Shown: piece after piece, positions 27,033 to 36,551 of the stretch
Position numbering within the stretch: position 1 is the stretch's first letter
Layout of the letters: each line of letters begins with the position of its first letter
Origin: an uncultured Eubacteriales bacterium
Lineage (GTDB): Bacteria; Bacillota; Clostridia; Oscillospirales; CAG-272
Length of the DNA stretch: 36,551 bases
Assembly (NCBI GenBank): GCA_910586545.1
Contig: CAJUIQ010000018.1
Span: 1-36,551, forward strand
Direction: 5' to 3'
Program-made: the position numbers and the translations under genes
Notes under the pieces: model-generated
Told to the model about the DNA's origin: nothing
Databases searched by the model: none
Seen by the model: only the letters and a program-made list of their open reading frames with translations

Positions 27033-29989
27033 AAAACATTACAAAAACGTATGTTGCAGGAGACACGAAAACCGCAGCGCTGGATGGCGTAACCCTGTCT
27101 TTTGGCAGCAATGAATTTGTGGCTATTCTCGGCGCCAGTGGATCAGGAAAAACCACAATGTTGAACGTAATTGGTGGACTGGACCAGTACGAATCCGGCG
27201 ATCTTGTGATTAACGGTACATCCACAAAAGAATACAAGGACCGCGACTGGGATGCATATCGTAATCATTCAGTAGGATTTGTTTTCCAAAGCTACAACCT
27301 GATTCCTCATCAATCCGTACTCTCCAACGTAGAATTGGCGCTGACTCTGTCCGGCGTGTCTAAAGGAGAACGACGCAGACGGGCAAAAGAAGCTTTGGCT
27401 CAGGTGGGGCTTGCCGATCAAATCCACAAAAAGCCTTCTCAAATGTCCGGTGGACAAATGCAGCGGGTAGCTATTGCAAGAGCGCTGGTAAACAATCCGG
27501 AAATCATTCTTGCGGATGAACCCACTGGCGCGCTAGATACAGAAACCAGCGTCCAGATTATGGAACTGCTTCAGAATGTTGCTAGGGACAGATTGGTGAT
27601 TATGGTCACCCATAACCCGGAGCTTGCCGACGCATATGCCACCCGCATTGTCCGATTGCAAGATGGAAAAATTTTGTCGGATAAACCCAATAGAGTTTCA
27701 GAAGAAGCGCGGTCAAAGGAACCGACGGCGCCTGTGCCGGGCGCAGGACGAACAGGCAAAAGAAAAAAGACATCCATGTCTTTTTTCACGGCGCTCTCCT
27801 TATCCCTGAACAATTTGATGACAAAAAAAGGCCGTACCGTTCTGACTTCCTTTGCAGGCTCCATTGGCATCATCGGTATCGCGCTGATTCTATCTCTATC
27901 CAACGGCATTCAGCTTTACATAAATCGGGTCCAGGAGGATACCCTGTCCGGATATCCTGTGACGATTCAAGCGGAAAGTATCGATCTTGGCAAGATGCTG
28001 TCTGCGTTTATGGATTCTAACGAAGCAACGTACAACGATAATAAAGTACACGCCTCCTCACAAATGCAGGATATGTTTAATTCACTTTCTTCCATTGATA
28101 CCTCCAACAATCTTACCGACTTTAAAACGTATTTGGACAATAGCGAAGAGTTAAAAGAATATATCACGGCGATTCAATATGGCTATGGACTGGACCTTTT
28201 GATATATGGATACGATAACAAGGGAGAGTTTATCACCGTCAATCCTTCTACCGTGATGCGCGCTATGCACAGCGCTATGGGTTTTTCCTATGACGATGAG
28301 ACAATGGCCTCATCCCCTTATTCCCAATACACCATGCAGGAAATGAACGTGTGGTCGGAAATTATGCCTGGAAAGGACGGAGAAACGATCAATGCACTGG
28401 TAAAGGAACAGTACGAATTGTTGGAAGGCTCCTGGCCGGACAATTACGACGAAGTTGTCCTTGTAATCAGCAAAAACAATGAGCTAAGCGACGTGTATCT
28501 ATATTCGCTGGGGCTGCGGGATCAAAACGAAATCGAAGACATCATGTCCGCCGCTATGCGGGGCGAGGAGACAGAAGTTATCGACGAATCCTGGGACTAT
28601 GACCAGCTGATGGATCTCTCCTTCTATGCCGTTCTTCCATCCGACTACTATACGGACAATGACAAAGACGGTGTGTGGACAGATATGCGGGACAATGAAG
28701 ACTACATGAAAATTACCGCAGAAAACGGGATAGAGTTAAAAGTCTCCGGTATCATCCGTCCCAACGAAGACGCTGTATCCACTTCCATACAAGGCGCAGT
28801 AGGATATACCTCAGAACTGACCCGCTATATCATCAACGAAACCAACAAAAGCGAAATTGTAACCCAGCAAAAAGAAAATCCGTCTACAGATGTGTTCACC
28901 GGACTGCCCTTTGACGATGGTTCTATGAAAGAACTGGACGCAAATGAAAAAGCCCAGGCGTTTGCTGCATACGCCGCATCCCTTTCTGTAGAGGAAAAGG
29001 CAAATTTGTTTAAAAAGATTGCCGCTGAGATTCCTGCCGATACATTGGAACAAACAGTAAATCAATATATGGCCGCATATCCTGACCGTGCTTCTATGGA
29101 AACTGCTATTATAGAAAACTATAAAGAAGCTTCTGGCGCGGATGAAGAAACTGTGCGCGGCTATATTAGCAAAATGACGGACGAGGAACTCACAACGCTA
29201 ATGCGGGAAAGCATCGCGGAAATGGCTGCTGCAAAATATGCTCAAGAAACGGAAGCCACGTTGGCATCGCTTTCCGCAGAACAGCTTGCCGTGCAACTTG
29301 ACGCTATGCTGTCTCAGACAGATCCCCAACAGGCAGCCACTATGTATGACAGCTATATGCCTCCTTCCGTATCAGAAGCCACCTACGATGAAAACATCGC
29401 CAAACTCAGCGCAGTAGATTTGGACACCCCATCCGCCATCAATATATATGCCTCCAGCTTTGAGGCAAAGGATAAAATTGCAGAAATAATCGAAGCATAC
29501 AATGCGGGCGTGGAAGAGCAGGACCAAATCACCTATACCGACTATGTGGCCATTCTCATGTCCTCCATCACAACGATTATCAACGCTATTTCCTATGTGC
29601 TGATTGCGTTTGTATCCATCTCTCTTGTAGTTTCATCGATTATGATTGGCATCATTACCTATATATCCGTGTTAGAGCGGACAAAGGAAATCGGTATTCT
29701 CCGGTCCATCGGCGCCTCCAAACAGGATGTATCCCGTGTATTCAATGCGGAGACGCTGATCGTTGGGCTTGCAGCAGGAATGATTGGTATTGGCATCACC
29801 ATTTTGCTGTGCATTCCCGCAAGTCTGATCATTGAACATTTTACTGAAATTCCCAACATAGCTTCGCTGCCTTGGCAGGCAGGAGTTATTCTGGTTGCTA
29901 TCAGTATGATTCTCACACTAATATCCGGTCTGATTCCTTCCCGTCTTGCCGCAAAGAAGGATCCAGTAGAAGCATTGCGCAGTGAATAA
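27020..29989 (+). CDS. MacB-like ABC transporter, ATPase-permease fusion
   Basis: 989 aa. Residues 1-225 form the ATPase: Walker A GASGSGKTT (38-46), Q-loop Gln90, signature MSGGQ (142-146), Walker B IILADEPTG (162-170), His198. A linker leads to a first membrane helix at about 273-296. An unusually large external domain (about 300-865) rich in Asp, Glu, Ala and Ser follows, then an FtsX-type permease with three helices near 870-895, 915-945 and 955-980. One chain thus gives the four-helix MacB topology with the ATPase at the N-terminus. Such transporters work mechanically on lipoproteins, peptides or drugs at the membrane. AGGAGG stands 7 bases before ATG 27020. Confidence 0.92.
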   Translation: MLELKNITKTYVAGDTKTAALDGVTLSFGSNEFVAILGASGSGKTTMLNVIGGLDQYESGDLVINGTSTKEYKDRDWDAYRNHSVGFVFQSYNLIPHQSVLSNVELALTLSGVSKGERRRRAKEALAQVGLADQIHKKPSQMSGGQMQRVAIARALVNNPEIILADEPTGALDTETSVQIMELLQNVARDRLVIMVTHNPELADAYATRIVRLQDGKILSDKPNRVSEEARSKEPTAPVPGAGRTGKRKKTSMSFFTALSLSLNNLMTKKGRTVLTSFAGSIGIIGIALILSLSNGIQLYINRVQEDTLSGYPVTIQAESIDLGKMLSAFMDSNEATYNDNKVHASSQMQDMFNSLSSIDTSNNLTDFKTYLDNSEELKEYITAIQYGYGLDLLIYGYDNKGEFITVNPSTVMRAMHSAMGFSYDDETMASSPYSQYTMQEMNVWSEIMPGKDGETINALVKEQYELLEGSWPDNYDEVVLVISKNNELSDVYLYSLGLRDQNEIEDIMSAAMRGEETEVIDESWDYDQLMDLSFYAVLPSDYYTDNDKDGVWTDMRDNEDYMKITAENGIELKVSGIIRPNEDAVSTSIQGAVGYTSELTRYIINETNKSEIVTQQKENPSTDVFTGLPFDDGSMKELDANEKAQAFAAYAASLSVEEKANLFKKIAAEIPADTLEQTVNQYMAAYPDRASMETAIIENYKEASGADEETVRGYISKMTDEELTTLMRESIAEMAAAKYAQETEATLASLSAEQLAVQLDAMLSQTDPQQAATMYDSYMPPSVSEATYDENIAKLSAVDLDTPSAINIYASSFEAKDKIAEIIEAYNAGVEEQDQITYTDYVAILMSSITTIINAISYVLIAFVSISLVVSSIMIGIITYISVLERTKEIGILRSIGASKQDVSRVFNAETLIVGLAAGMIGIGITILLCIPASLIIEHFTEIPNIASLPWQAGVILVAISMILTLISGLIPSRLAAKKDPVEALRSE

Positions 29990-30001
29990 AACAGGCTTTG
30001 A

Positions 30002-30026
30002 AAAATCCCCCTAAAAGGGGGATTTT
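30002..30026. terminator. Terminator between the ABC gene and asnS
   Basis: 10-bp arms AAAATCCCCC / GGGGGATTTT with loop TAAAA. It is flanked by A's and T's and usable by both convergent genes. Confidence 0.9.
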
Positions 30027-30037
30027 CTTCTATAAAT

Positions 30038-31432
30038 TCAATACGGGGCGCTGCCTGCCGTCCTGGGATAAGGGATCACATCTCGAATATTGGAGACGCT
30101 AGTCAAATACATGACCATCCGTTCAAACCCTAGGCCGAACCCAGCGTGACGGGTACTGCCCCAGCGCCGGAGGTTTACATACCAGTCGTAATCCGCCTCA
30201 TTTAATCCGCATTCCCGCATACGAGAGAGCAGTACATCCAGCCGTTCTTCCCGCTGGCTGCCGCCAATAATCTCTCCTACACCCGGCACCAGCAAATCCA
30301 TAGCAGCCACCGTCTTTTCATCATCGTTCAGACGCATATAAAAAGATTTAATCTCACGCGGGTAGTCTGTTACAAACACCGGCCCCTGAAATACCTCTTC
30401 CGTAAGATATCGCTCATGCTCTGTTTGCAAATCCCGCCCCCATGCTACGGGATACTGGAAAGCTCGCCCGCTTTTCTCCAAAAGCTCCACTGCCTGTGTA
30501 TAAGTCACCTGTTGGCAGGTACTGCAAGTAATTGCCTCCAGACGTGTCTGCAATGTTTGGTCCACAAATTGATTCAAAAAAGCTATTTCGGCAGGACACC
30601 GCTTCAAAATATGCCGGATGATATGCTGTACCATATTCCACGCCAGCGTCATATCATCAGAAAGATCCGCGAAAGCTATTTCTGGTTCAATCATCCAAAA
30701 CTCTGCCGCATGCCGGGCCGTGTTGGAATTCTCTGCACGAAAAGTAGGACCGAAGGTATAAATCTTTCCAAAAGCCTGGGCAAAGGTTTCTCCTTCCAAC
30801 TGACCGGATACCGTAAGATTTGCGCCTATACCGAAAAAGTCTCTGCTCCAATCCACCTCTCCTTGCTGAGTACGAGGCGGGTTATTCACATCCAGGGTAG
30901 TAATGCGAAACGTCTCCCCCGCCCCTTCGCAGTCGCTGGCAGTAATAATTGGCGTATGCACATATACAAAGCCTCTATCATGGAAAAATTGGTGTACCGC
31001 ATACGCCGTCTCACTGCGTACTCGAAAAACTGCAGAAAACAAATTGGTTCTGGGGCGAAGATATGCGATCTGCCGTAAAAATTCCACCGAATGGCGCTTT
31101 TTCTGCAAGGGATAGTCCGCGCCGCCGGTTCCTTCCAACTGTACCGATACAGCATGGATTTCCAAAGGCTGCTTGGCGTTTGGAGTGAGCAGCACCTCTC
31201 CTCGAACCACAACCGCGGCGCCTACCTGATACCGCACAATCGCATCATACTCCGGTAGGCGAGAGCGCTCTAATACAATCTGCACACCGGTAAAGCTGCT
31301 ACCGTCGTTTAAATCCATAAATGCGAAGGCCTTCGAATCCCGCAAACTGCGAATCCATCCGCCCAGCACGACTTCCCTGCCGGCGTACTGTTCGGAGTTT
31401 TCCAAAATATCCCGTATAAAATTTCTTTCCAT
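30038..31432 (-). CDS. asnS: Asparaginyl-tRNA synthetase
   Basis: 464 aa from ATG 31432 (MERNFIRDIL), with AGGAA upstream; an ATG further upstream at 31540 falls in the hairpin region. An OB-fold anticodon-binding domain (about 1-105) precedes a class II catalytic core: motif 2 around GPTFRAENSNTARHAAEFWMIEPE (split) and motif 3 GFGLGFERMVMYL. The end, RDVIPYPRT, is typical. It charges tRNA-Asn directly. Between it and purL (31433-31590) lies a hairpin but no T-box leader. Confidence 0.95.
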   Translation of the reverse strand: MERNFIRDILENSEQYAGREVVLGGWIRSLRDSKAFAFMDLNDGSSFTGVQIVLERSRLPEYDAIVRYQVGAAVVVRGEVLLTPNAKQPLEIHAVSVQLEGTGGADYPLQKKRHSVEFLRQIAYLRPRTNLFSAVFRVRSETAYAVHQFFHDRGFVYVHTPIITASDCEGAGETFRITTLDVNNPPRTQQGEVDWSRDFFGIGANLTVSGQLEGETFAQAFGKIYTFGPTFRAENSNTARHAAEFWMIEPEIAFADLSDDMTLAWNMVQHIIRHILKRCPAEIAFLNQFVDQTLQTRLEAITCSTCQQVTYTQAVELLEKSGRAFQYPVAWGRDLQTEHERYLTEEVFQGPVFVTDYPREIKSFYMRLNDDEKTVAAMDLLVPGVGEIIGGSQREERLDVLLSRMRECGLNEADYDWYVNLRRWGSTRHAGFGLGFERMVMYLTSVSNIRDVIPYPRTAGSAPY

Positions 31433-31530
31433 TTTATGACCATTCCTTTCTTTGCATTTGTGCCTTTCCGTGCAAATGAGGGTTAAAAAAACATACCTAA
31501 TGTAGTTAATTTTTTCTACTTTGACAGGAA

Positions 31531-31558
31531 AGCGCCTCATATAAAAATATGAAGCGCT
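31531..31558 (-). terminator. Hairpin after purL
   Basis: AGCGCTTCATAT / ATATGAGGCGCT on the minus strand (12 pairs, one of them G-U) with a UUUU loop, 33 bases after the purL stop. Only a short TTCC follows, so its strength as terminator is doubtful; it may separate purDL from asnS. Confidence 0.5.
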
Positions 31559-31590
31559 CCATAAGACCTGTGTTACTACACTGTCTTCTT

Positions 31591-34500
31591 TTATTTATAG
31601 TATTCCACAAATGCGTCAAACAAATGCATATCATAATCGCCAGGAACATTTTTATAAAGGCCGCTGCCGATTCGTTCACTATGTCCCATTTTACCTAACA
31701 CGCGTCCGTCAGGAGAAGTAATTCCCTCAATAGCGCAAACAGACCCATTGGGGTTTTCCGGCGTCGTCATCATAGGATTGCCTGCTAAATCTACATATTG
31801 GGTAGCAATCTGTCCGTTTTCCGCAAGGCGGCAAATCAGCTCCTCTGACGCCACAAACCGACCTTCCCCATGGGATATCGGCACTGTATAAACCTCGCCA
31901 GGCTTTGTTTTCATCAGCCAGGGAGAAGCATTGGAAGCGACGCGGGTACGTACCAGCATAGACTGGTGTCGACCTATTGTATTGTATGTCAGCGTAGGAC
32001 ATGAATCATCCGTATCGACAATTTTGCCGAAGGGAACCAGCCCCAACTTGATTAGCGCCTGAAATCCGTTACAGATACCAAGCATCAGCCCATCCCGTTT
32101 TTCTAAAAGCTCGCTGACAGCTTCCCTCACAGCGGCGCTGCGGAAAAACGCGGTGATGAACTTGCCGCTGCCGTCCGGTTCGTCTCCGCCGGAGAAGCCG
32201 CCGGGGATAAAAATACCCTGTGCCTGGCGTGTAGCTGCGGCAAATGCCTCAACAGACGCTGCAATCCCTTGGGCGCTAAGATTATTGATCACCAAAATTT
32301 CTGCATTTCCGCCGGCGTTTTCTACTGCCTTAGCAGATTCGTATTCACAGTTTGTACCTGGAAATACCGGGATCAGCATGGTAGGACGGGGGGCAGATAC
32401 GCTGGGCTTTTTCCAGGTGGTGGTTTCAAAATTATATACATCTGCTTTCTCGACAAGCTGATTAGCGTTTCTTGGGAACACCTCTTCCAACCGTCTGTCA
32501 TATTTCTCAACAAGTGTTCCTAGGCTTACCGTCTCTCCGGCAAAAGCAATGTCCGGTTCCGTTGTCGTTTTACCCAGCAGCGTCGCATAGGGAGAATCTA
32601 TCTCACCATCGGATAGTTCCACGATAAAAGAACCATATCGATAAGCAAACAATTCTTCCATGGAAACAGAATCTGCATAGGAAAATCCGATACCGTTGCC
32701 AATCGCCATCTTGAATACCGCTTCAGCCGCACCGCCGAATCCTGGTGTATAAGCGCTGCAAATGCGTCTATTTTCCACAAGTGCAGAAACTGTAGCAAAA
32801 ATTTCTAAAACATCTTTTGCCGAGGGGATCCCCTTCGCGTCATAAGAGGGACGAAGCCACAGAACGGTACTGCCTGACTGTTTAAACTCCGGAGACAAAA
32901 TGTTTTCCATTTTGTCTGTGGTAGCCGCAAAGGATACCAATGTAGGCGGTACATCCATATCTTCAAAGGTACCACTCATCGAATCCTTGCCGCCAATGGA
33001 CGCCACGGAAAAGTCTAACTGTGCCCGCAGGGCGCCCAGAAGAGCCGCTAAAGGTTTGCCCCACCGTTTTTCATCTCTTCCGGGCTTTTCAAAGTATTCC
33101 TGGAAGGAAAGGTATACATCTTCAAAGGACGCGCCAGCTGCTATTAGTTTGGAAATAGATTCTACAACCGCCAAATATGCTCCGGAGGCTGGATCCTTTT
33201 CCAGTATATAAGGGTTGCCCCCCCATGCCATCAAAGAACAAGTATCTGTATCTCCATGCTCCAGAGAAATTTTATTCACCATCGCCTGAATCGGTGTACG
33301 TTGGTATTTGCCGCCAAAAGGCATCAACACAGTACCGGCTCCTACGGTAGAGTCAAACCGCTCGGACAGTCCCTGTTTAGAGCACACGTTCAGATCCTGT
33401 ACCAATGCTGCCATGCCGTCTGCAAAATCTACCGGTATATCTTTTGCAAATGCAGAAGGTGCAGCAGGCGCTATATCGATATGCTTAGGAGCGCCGTTGG
33501 AATTTAAAAATTCTCTGGATAGATTTACGATCTGCTGACCGTTCCAGTGCATGGTAAGCCTGGGCTGTGCCTGCACTGTCGCCACCACCGTAGCCTCCAA
33601 GTTTTCTTCCTCGGCAAGGGCGATGAACCGCTCCACATCACAGGGTTCTACTACTACCGCCATCCGTTCCTGAGATTCGGAAATGGCCAGTTCCGTGCCG
33701 TCCAGTCCTTCGTATTTTTTAGGAACAGCGTTTAAATCAATATCTAGTCCGTCTGCAAGTTCACCGATAGCCACAGAAACCCCGCCAGCGCCAAAGTCAT
33801 TGCAGCGTTTGATCATGCGAGAGGCCTTTTCGTTGCGGAACAAGCGCTGGAGCTTACGTTCTTCAGGTGCGTTGCCTTTCTGCACCTCCGCACCGCAGGT
33901 CTCCAGAGACGCTGCCGTATGCGATTTGGATGAACCGGTTGCACCGCCGCATCCGTCCCGGCCAGTACGTCCTCCAAGCAGGATAACAATATCGCCGGGC
34001 TGTGGCCGTTCTCTGCGCACATTTTTCGCGGGAGCGGCAGCGACTACTGCACCAATTTCCATCCGCTTTGCGGCATATCCGTCATGATACAGTTCGTCCA
34101 CCTGTCCGGTAGCCAGACCAATCTGGTTGCCATAACTGGAATATCCTGCCGCAGCAGTAGTGACTATCTTTTTTTGCGGAAGTTTTCCGGGAATCGTATC
34201 TGCAACTGGACGTGTGGGGTCCGCCGCGCCTGTAACGCGCATAGCGGCATAAGCATAGGAACGTCCAGACAGCGGGTCGCGGATCGCACCACCAATACAA
34301 GTAGCTGCACCGCCAAACGGCTCAATCTCCGTGGGGTGGTTATGCGTTTCATTTTTGAAGAGCAGCAGGAAATCTTCCTCCCCCTTCTCTGTATGCACTT
34401 TAAATTTCACAGTACATGCGTTGATCTCTTCGCTTTCGTCCAGACGGGGGAGTTTGCCCTGTGCCTTCAAATACCTCGTCGCCACCGTAGCAATATCCAT

Positions 34501-35292
34501 CAGGCAAATCGGTTTCGTACGGCCAAGCTCTTTGCGTACATTTAAATAATCCTGATACAGAGCCTCCAGCTTTGCATCTGCAAAAGTCACATGATCAATT
34601 TCTGTAAGGAAGGTAGTATGCCGGCAATGGTCAGACCAATAGGTATCAATCATACGAATTTCTGTAATGGTGGGATCTCGCTGCTCCGCGACAAAATACT
34701 CCCGGCAGAAACGGATATCATCCAAATCCATAGCAAGGCGGTATTTTTCAATAAATGCCGCAAGTCCCGCCTCATCCAATGCGGTGAAACCCGTAAGCGT
34801 CTCTACCTGGCTGGGGACGGAATAGGTTGTCTCCAGGGTAGAAGGCAACTCCAGGGAAGCCTCTCTGCTCTCCACCGGATTGATCAGATACTGTTTTAGC
34901 GCATGTACATCCGTATCCGTAAGAGAGCCCTCCAGCACGTATACCTTGGCGGTACGCACCAGCGGCTTTTCACCCTGCGAAATGATCTGCACACACTGCG
35001 CTGCGGAGTCTGCCCGCTGATCAAACTGCCCCGGCAAATATTCTACAGCAAAAACAGTGCTGTCTGCCGGCGCCATAATTTCGTCTGTAATAATGTCCAA
35101 TTGGGGTTCAGCAAAAACAGTGTATTTACAAGCTTCAAATACATCTGCCGGGACATTTTCCACATCATATCGGTTCAAAATGCGCACACCCGTAAGATTT
35201 TCAATTCCTAAAAATCCACGGACATCAGATAAAAGCGCCGCACTTTCTACAGCAACATCTTTTTTCTTTTCTACATATAGTCTGAATACCAT
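31591..35292 (-). CDS. purL: Phosphoribosylformylglycinamidine synthase, single-chain form
   Basis: 1233 aa, the long form that combines PurS-like, PurL and PurQ parts in one chain. The central part has the PurL motifs HNHPTEIEPFGGAATCIGG and GKDSMSG. The C-terminal glutaminase starts near 980 (IPVFPGTNCEYE) with nucleophile Cys in MLGICNGFQ and a later SHGEGRF. It converts FGAR to FGAM in purine synthesis, using glutamine and ATP. It follows purD by 24 bases. Bacillus has three separate genes instead. GAGGAGACG precedes ATG 35292. Confidence 0.96.
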   Translation of the reverse strand: MVFRLYVEKKKDVAVESAALLSDVRGFLGIENLTGVRILNRYDVENVPADVFEACKYTVFAEPQLDIITDEIMAPADSTVFAVEYLPGQFDQRADSAAQCVQIISQGEKPLVRTAKVYVLEGSLTDTDVHALKQYLINPVESREASLELPSTLETTYSVPSQVETLTGFTALDEAGLAAFIEKYRLAMDLDDIRFCREYFVAEQRDPTITEIRMIDTYWSDHCRHTTFLTEIDHVTFADAKLEALYQDYLNVRKELGRTKPICLMDIATVATRYLKAQGKLPRLDESEEINACTVKFKVHTEKGEEDFLLLFKNETHNHPTEIEPFGGAATCIGGAIRDPLSGRSYAYAAMRVTGAADPTRPVADTIPGKLPQKKIVTTAAAGYSSYGNQIGLATGQVDELYHDGYAAKRMEIGAVVAAAPAKNVRRERPQPGDIVILLGGRTGRDGCGGATGSSKSHTAASLETCGAEVQKGNAPEERKLQRLFRNEKASRMIKRCNDFGAGGVSVAIGELADGLDIDLNAVPKKYEGLDGTELAISESQERMAVVVEPCDVERFIALAEEENLEATVVATVQAQPRLTMHWNGQQIVNLSREFLNSNGAPKHIDIAPAAPSAFAKDIPVDFADGMAALVQDLNVCSKQGLSERFDSTVGAGTVLMPFGGKYQRTPIQAMVNKISLEHGDTDTCSLMAWGGNPYILEKDPASGAYLAVVESISKLIAAGASFEDVYLSFQEYFEKPGRDEKRWGKPLAALLGALRAQLDFSVASIGGKDSMSGTFEDMDVPPTLVSFAATTDKMENILSPEFKQSGSTVLWLRPSYDAKGIPSAKDVLEIFATVSALVENRRICSAYTPGFGGAAEAVFKMAIGNGIGFSYADSVSMEELFAYRYGSFIVELSDGEIDSPYATLLGKTTTEPDIAFAGETVSLGTLVEKYDRRLEEVFPRNANQLVEKADVYNFETTTWKKPSVSAPRPTMLIPVFPGTNCEYESAKAVENAGGNAEILVINNLSAQGIAASVEAFAAATRQAQGIFIPGGFSGGDEPDGSGKFITAFFRSAAVREAVSELLEKRDGLMLGICNGFQALIKLGLVPFGKIVDTDDSCPTLTYNTIGRHQSMLVRTRVASNASPWLMKTKPGEVYTVPISHGEGRFVASEELICRLAENGQIATQYVDLAGNPMMTTPENPNGSVCAIEGITSPDGRVLGKMGHSERIGSGLYKNVPGDYDMHLFDAFVEYYK

Positions 35293-35316
35293 ATCGCCTC
35301 TCGTCTCCTCCGGTAT

Positions 35317-36551
35317 TTATTCTGCAGTGCAGGATAATGCCTGCAGCGCCTTATGGCCGATATCTCTACGACAGTAAGCATTTGCAAAGGTAATTTGATC
35401 AGCAGCAGCATATGCGTCATGGATCGCCCCCTGCAAGTCAGATGCTCTGGCAGTGACCCCAAGAACCCGTCCGCCGCCGCTGCACAATGTTCCCTCCTGC
35501 AGTTTTGCCCCGGCAAAGAATATCTGGGCTTCCAGATGCTCTGGTACTGTAATAGGAAAGCCTGTTTCGTATTTCCCCGGATATCCGTTGGATGCTAAAA
35601 TTACGCAGCAGGCACTGTCCTTGGAAAACTGCACCGGTACCCGGGAAAGAGTTCCGTCATGGACTGCTTCCATAATGGTCAGCAAATCGGTCTCCAGCAA
35701 TGGCAGTACGACCTGGGTCTCCGGATCTCCGAAGCGGCAGTTATATTCGATTACCTTAGGGCCATCTGCTGTGAGCATCAGACCAAAGTACAGGCATCCT
35801 TTAAAGGGGCGCCCTTCCGCCTGCATTGCTCGAATCGTAGGCAGAAAAATCTTTTCCATACATTCCTGCGCTACCGCTTCTGTATAGTAGGGATTGGGAG
35901 CAATCGTACCCATTCCGCCGGTATTCAGTCCCCTGTCACCATCTAAAGCACGTTTATGGTCCATGGAAGACACCATAGGAATCAATGTTTCTCCATCTGT
36001 AAATGCCAGCACAGATACTTCCGGACCGGTGAGAAACTCCTCCACTACAATAGAAGTGCCGCTTTCTCCGAAAATTTTCTCTTCCATCATAGCCCGAACC
36101 GTTTCCTGGGCTTCCTGCAAATTTTCCGCAATGACAGCTCCCTTACCAAGAGCCAGGCCATCCGCCTTAATCACGGTAGGCATGGGTGCCGTTTTGATAT
36201 ACTCCAGCGCTTCATTTGCATTGGTAAAAGTACGGTATACTGCCGTAGGAATATTATACTTCGCCATTAAATTTTTGGAAAAAATTTTACTGCCTTCAAT
36301 AATCGCGGCTTTTTTATTCGGGCCAAAGCAGGGGATGCCCGCCGCCTCCAAACTATCTACCGCTCCAAGAACCAAAGGGTCGTCCGGTGCCACCACAGCA
36401 AAGTCAATTTTGTTCTCCACTGCAAACCGGGTAATGCCGTCGATGTCCTTCGCTCCAATAGCCACGCATTCCGCATCCGCAGCAATACCGCCGTTGCCGG
36501 GGAGGGCATAAATTTTTTCGACCCGCCGGCTTTCCCGTAATTTTTTAATAA
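35317..36551 (-). CDS. purD: Phosphoribosylamine-glycine ligase, N-terminus off the right edge
   Basis: About 411 codons are visible. The frame stays open to the right edge, where it reads IKKLRESRRVEKIYALPGNG, so only about 12 N-terminal residues (the GGREH loop) are missing; a GTG at 36465 is internal. ATP-grasp motifs seen: KNLMAKYNIPTA, KADGLALGKGA, VEEFLTGPEVSVLAF and ECRFGDPE-like YNCRFGDPETQ. It joins glycine to phosphoribosylamine, the second step of purine synthesis. It heads purL in the same transcript. Confidence 0.95.
   Translation of the reverse strand, partial: IKKLRESRRVEKIYALPGNGGIAADAECVAIGAKDIDGITRFAVENKIDFAVVAPDDPLVLGAVDSLEAAGIPCFGPNKKAAIIEGSKIFSKNLMAKYNIPTAVYRTFTNANEALEYIKTAPMPTVIKADGLALGKGAVIAENLQEAQETVRAMMEEKIFGESGTSIVVEEFLTGPEVSVLAFTDGETLIPMVSSMDHKRALDGDRGLNTGGMGTIAPNPYYTEAVAQECMEKIFLPTIRAMQAEGRPFKGCLYFGLMLTADGPKVIEYNCRFGDPETQVVLPLLETDLLTIMEAVHDGTLSRVPVQFSKDSACCVILASNGYPGKYETGFPITVPEHLEAQIFFAGAKLQEGTLCSGGGRVLGVTARASDLQGAIHDAYAAADQITFANAYCRRDIGHKALQALSCTAE

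Noticed and set aside
31433..31590. T-box leader for asnS
   Set aside because: No TGGNACC-like T-box sequence or antiterminator fold; the region is too short and holds one simple hairpin.

Overview
The window looks like chromosome from a low-to-moderate GC, Gram-positive, probably gut-associated member of the Clostridia (Eubacteriales; Oscillospiraceae/Ruminococcaceae-like is my best guess). Supporting signs are the yicC-remA-gmk-rpoZ-priA-def-fmt-rsmB-rlmN order, a YtvI-type sporulation membrane protein, a CD1247-like zinc-ribbon protein, YqeG, a fused FeoA-FeoB, AGGAGG-type ribosome binding sites and sigma-A promoters close to consensus. Species cannot be assigned from sequence reading alone.

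Bases 1 to about 6818 are one end of an integrated element (prophage or ICE-like). It ends at a displaced 3' fragment of a tRNA-Gly gene (6788-6818), next to a tyrosine integrase (5686-6714). Between the integrase and the left edge lies a dense control region. It has an S24 CI-like repressor (1780-2403), an ImmA-type metalloprotease (3935-4546), and XRE-type regulators at 184-378, 1396-1623 and 3231-3578. It also has two small putative DNA-binding proteins on the minus strand (610-852, 878-1093), a HEAT-like repeat protein running off the left edge, and three unrecognised membrane proteins (2428-3072, 3598-3930, 4710-5660). The lysogeny-type genes read toward the attachment site and the presumptive early genes read away from it, so most of the element lies left of the window. 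Each of the three plus-strand regulators is preceded by its own, different set of palindromic or inverted-repeat operator candidates. A promoter/operator block of about 120 bp is present twice.

From 6823 rightward the DNA is ordinary chromosome: feoB (FeoA-FeoB fusion); a long minus-strand operon for translation, nucleotide metabolism and replication restart (rlmN, rsmB, fmt, def, priA, rpoZ, gmk, remA, yicC) driven by a perfect consensus promoter at 17995-18023; ytvI; and two tandem cyclophilins, one of them a lipoprotein. Then come a large cell-surface carbohydrate-binding-type protein, a CD1247-like protein, efp, an M24 peptidase and yqeG. A plus-strand operon (membrane zinc-ribbon protein, MarR regulator, MacB-like ABC transporter) follows, and then asnS, purL and the 3' part of purD, which runs off the right edge.

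The most unusual part is the control region at 1-5000: layered repressors with private operators at 30-bp spacing, one a CI paralogue without its cleavable domain, and membrane proteins that may be superinfection-exclusion or defence cargo.
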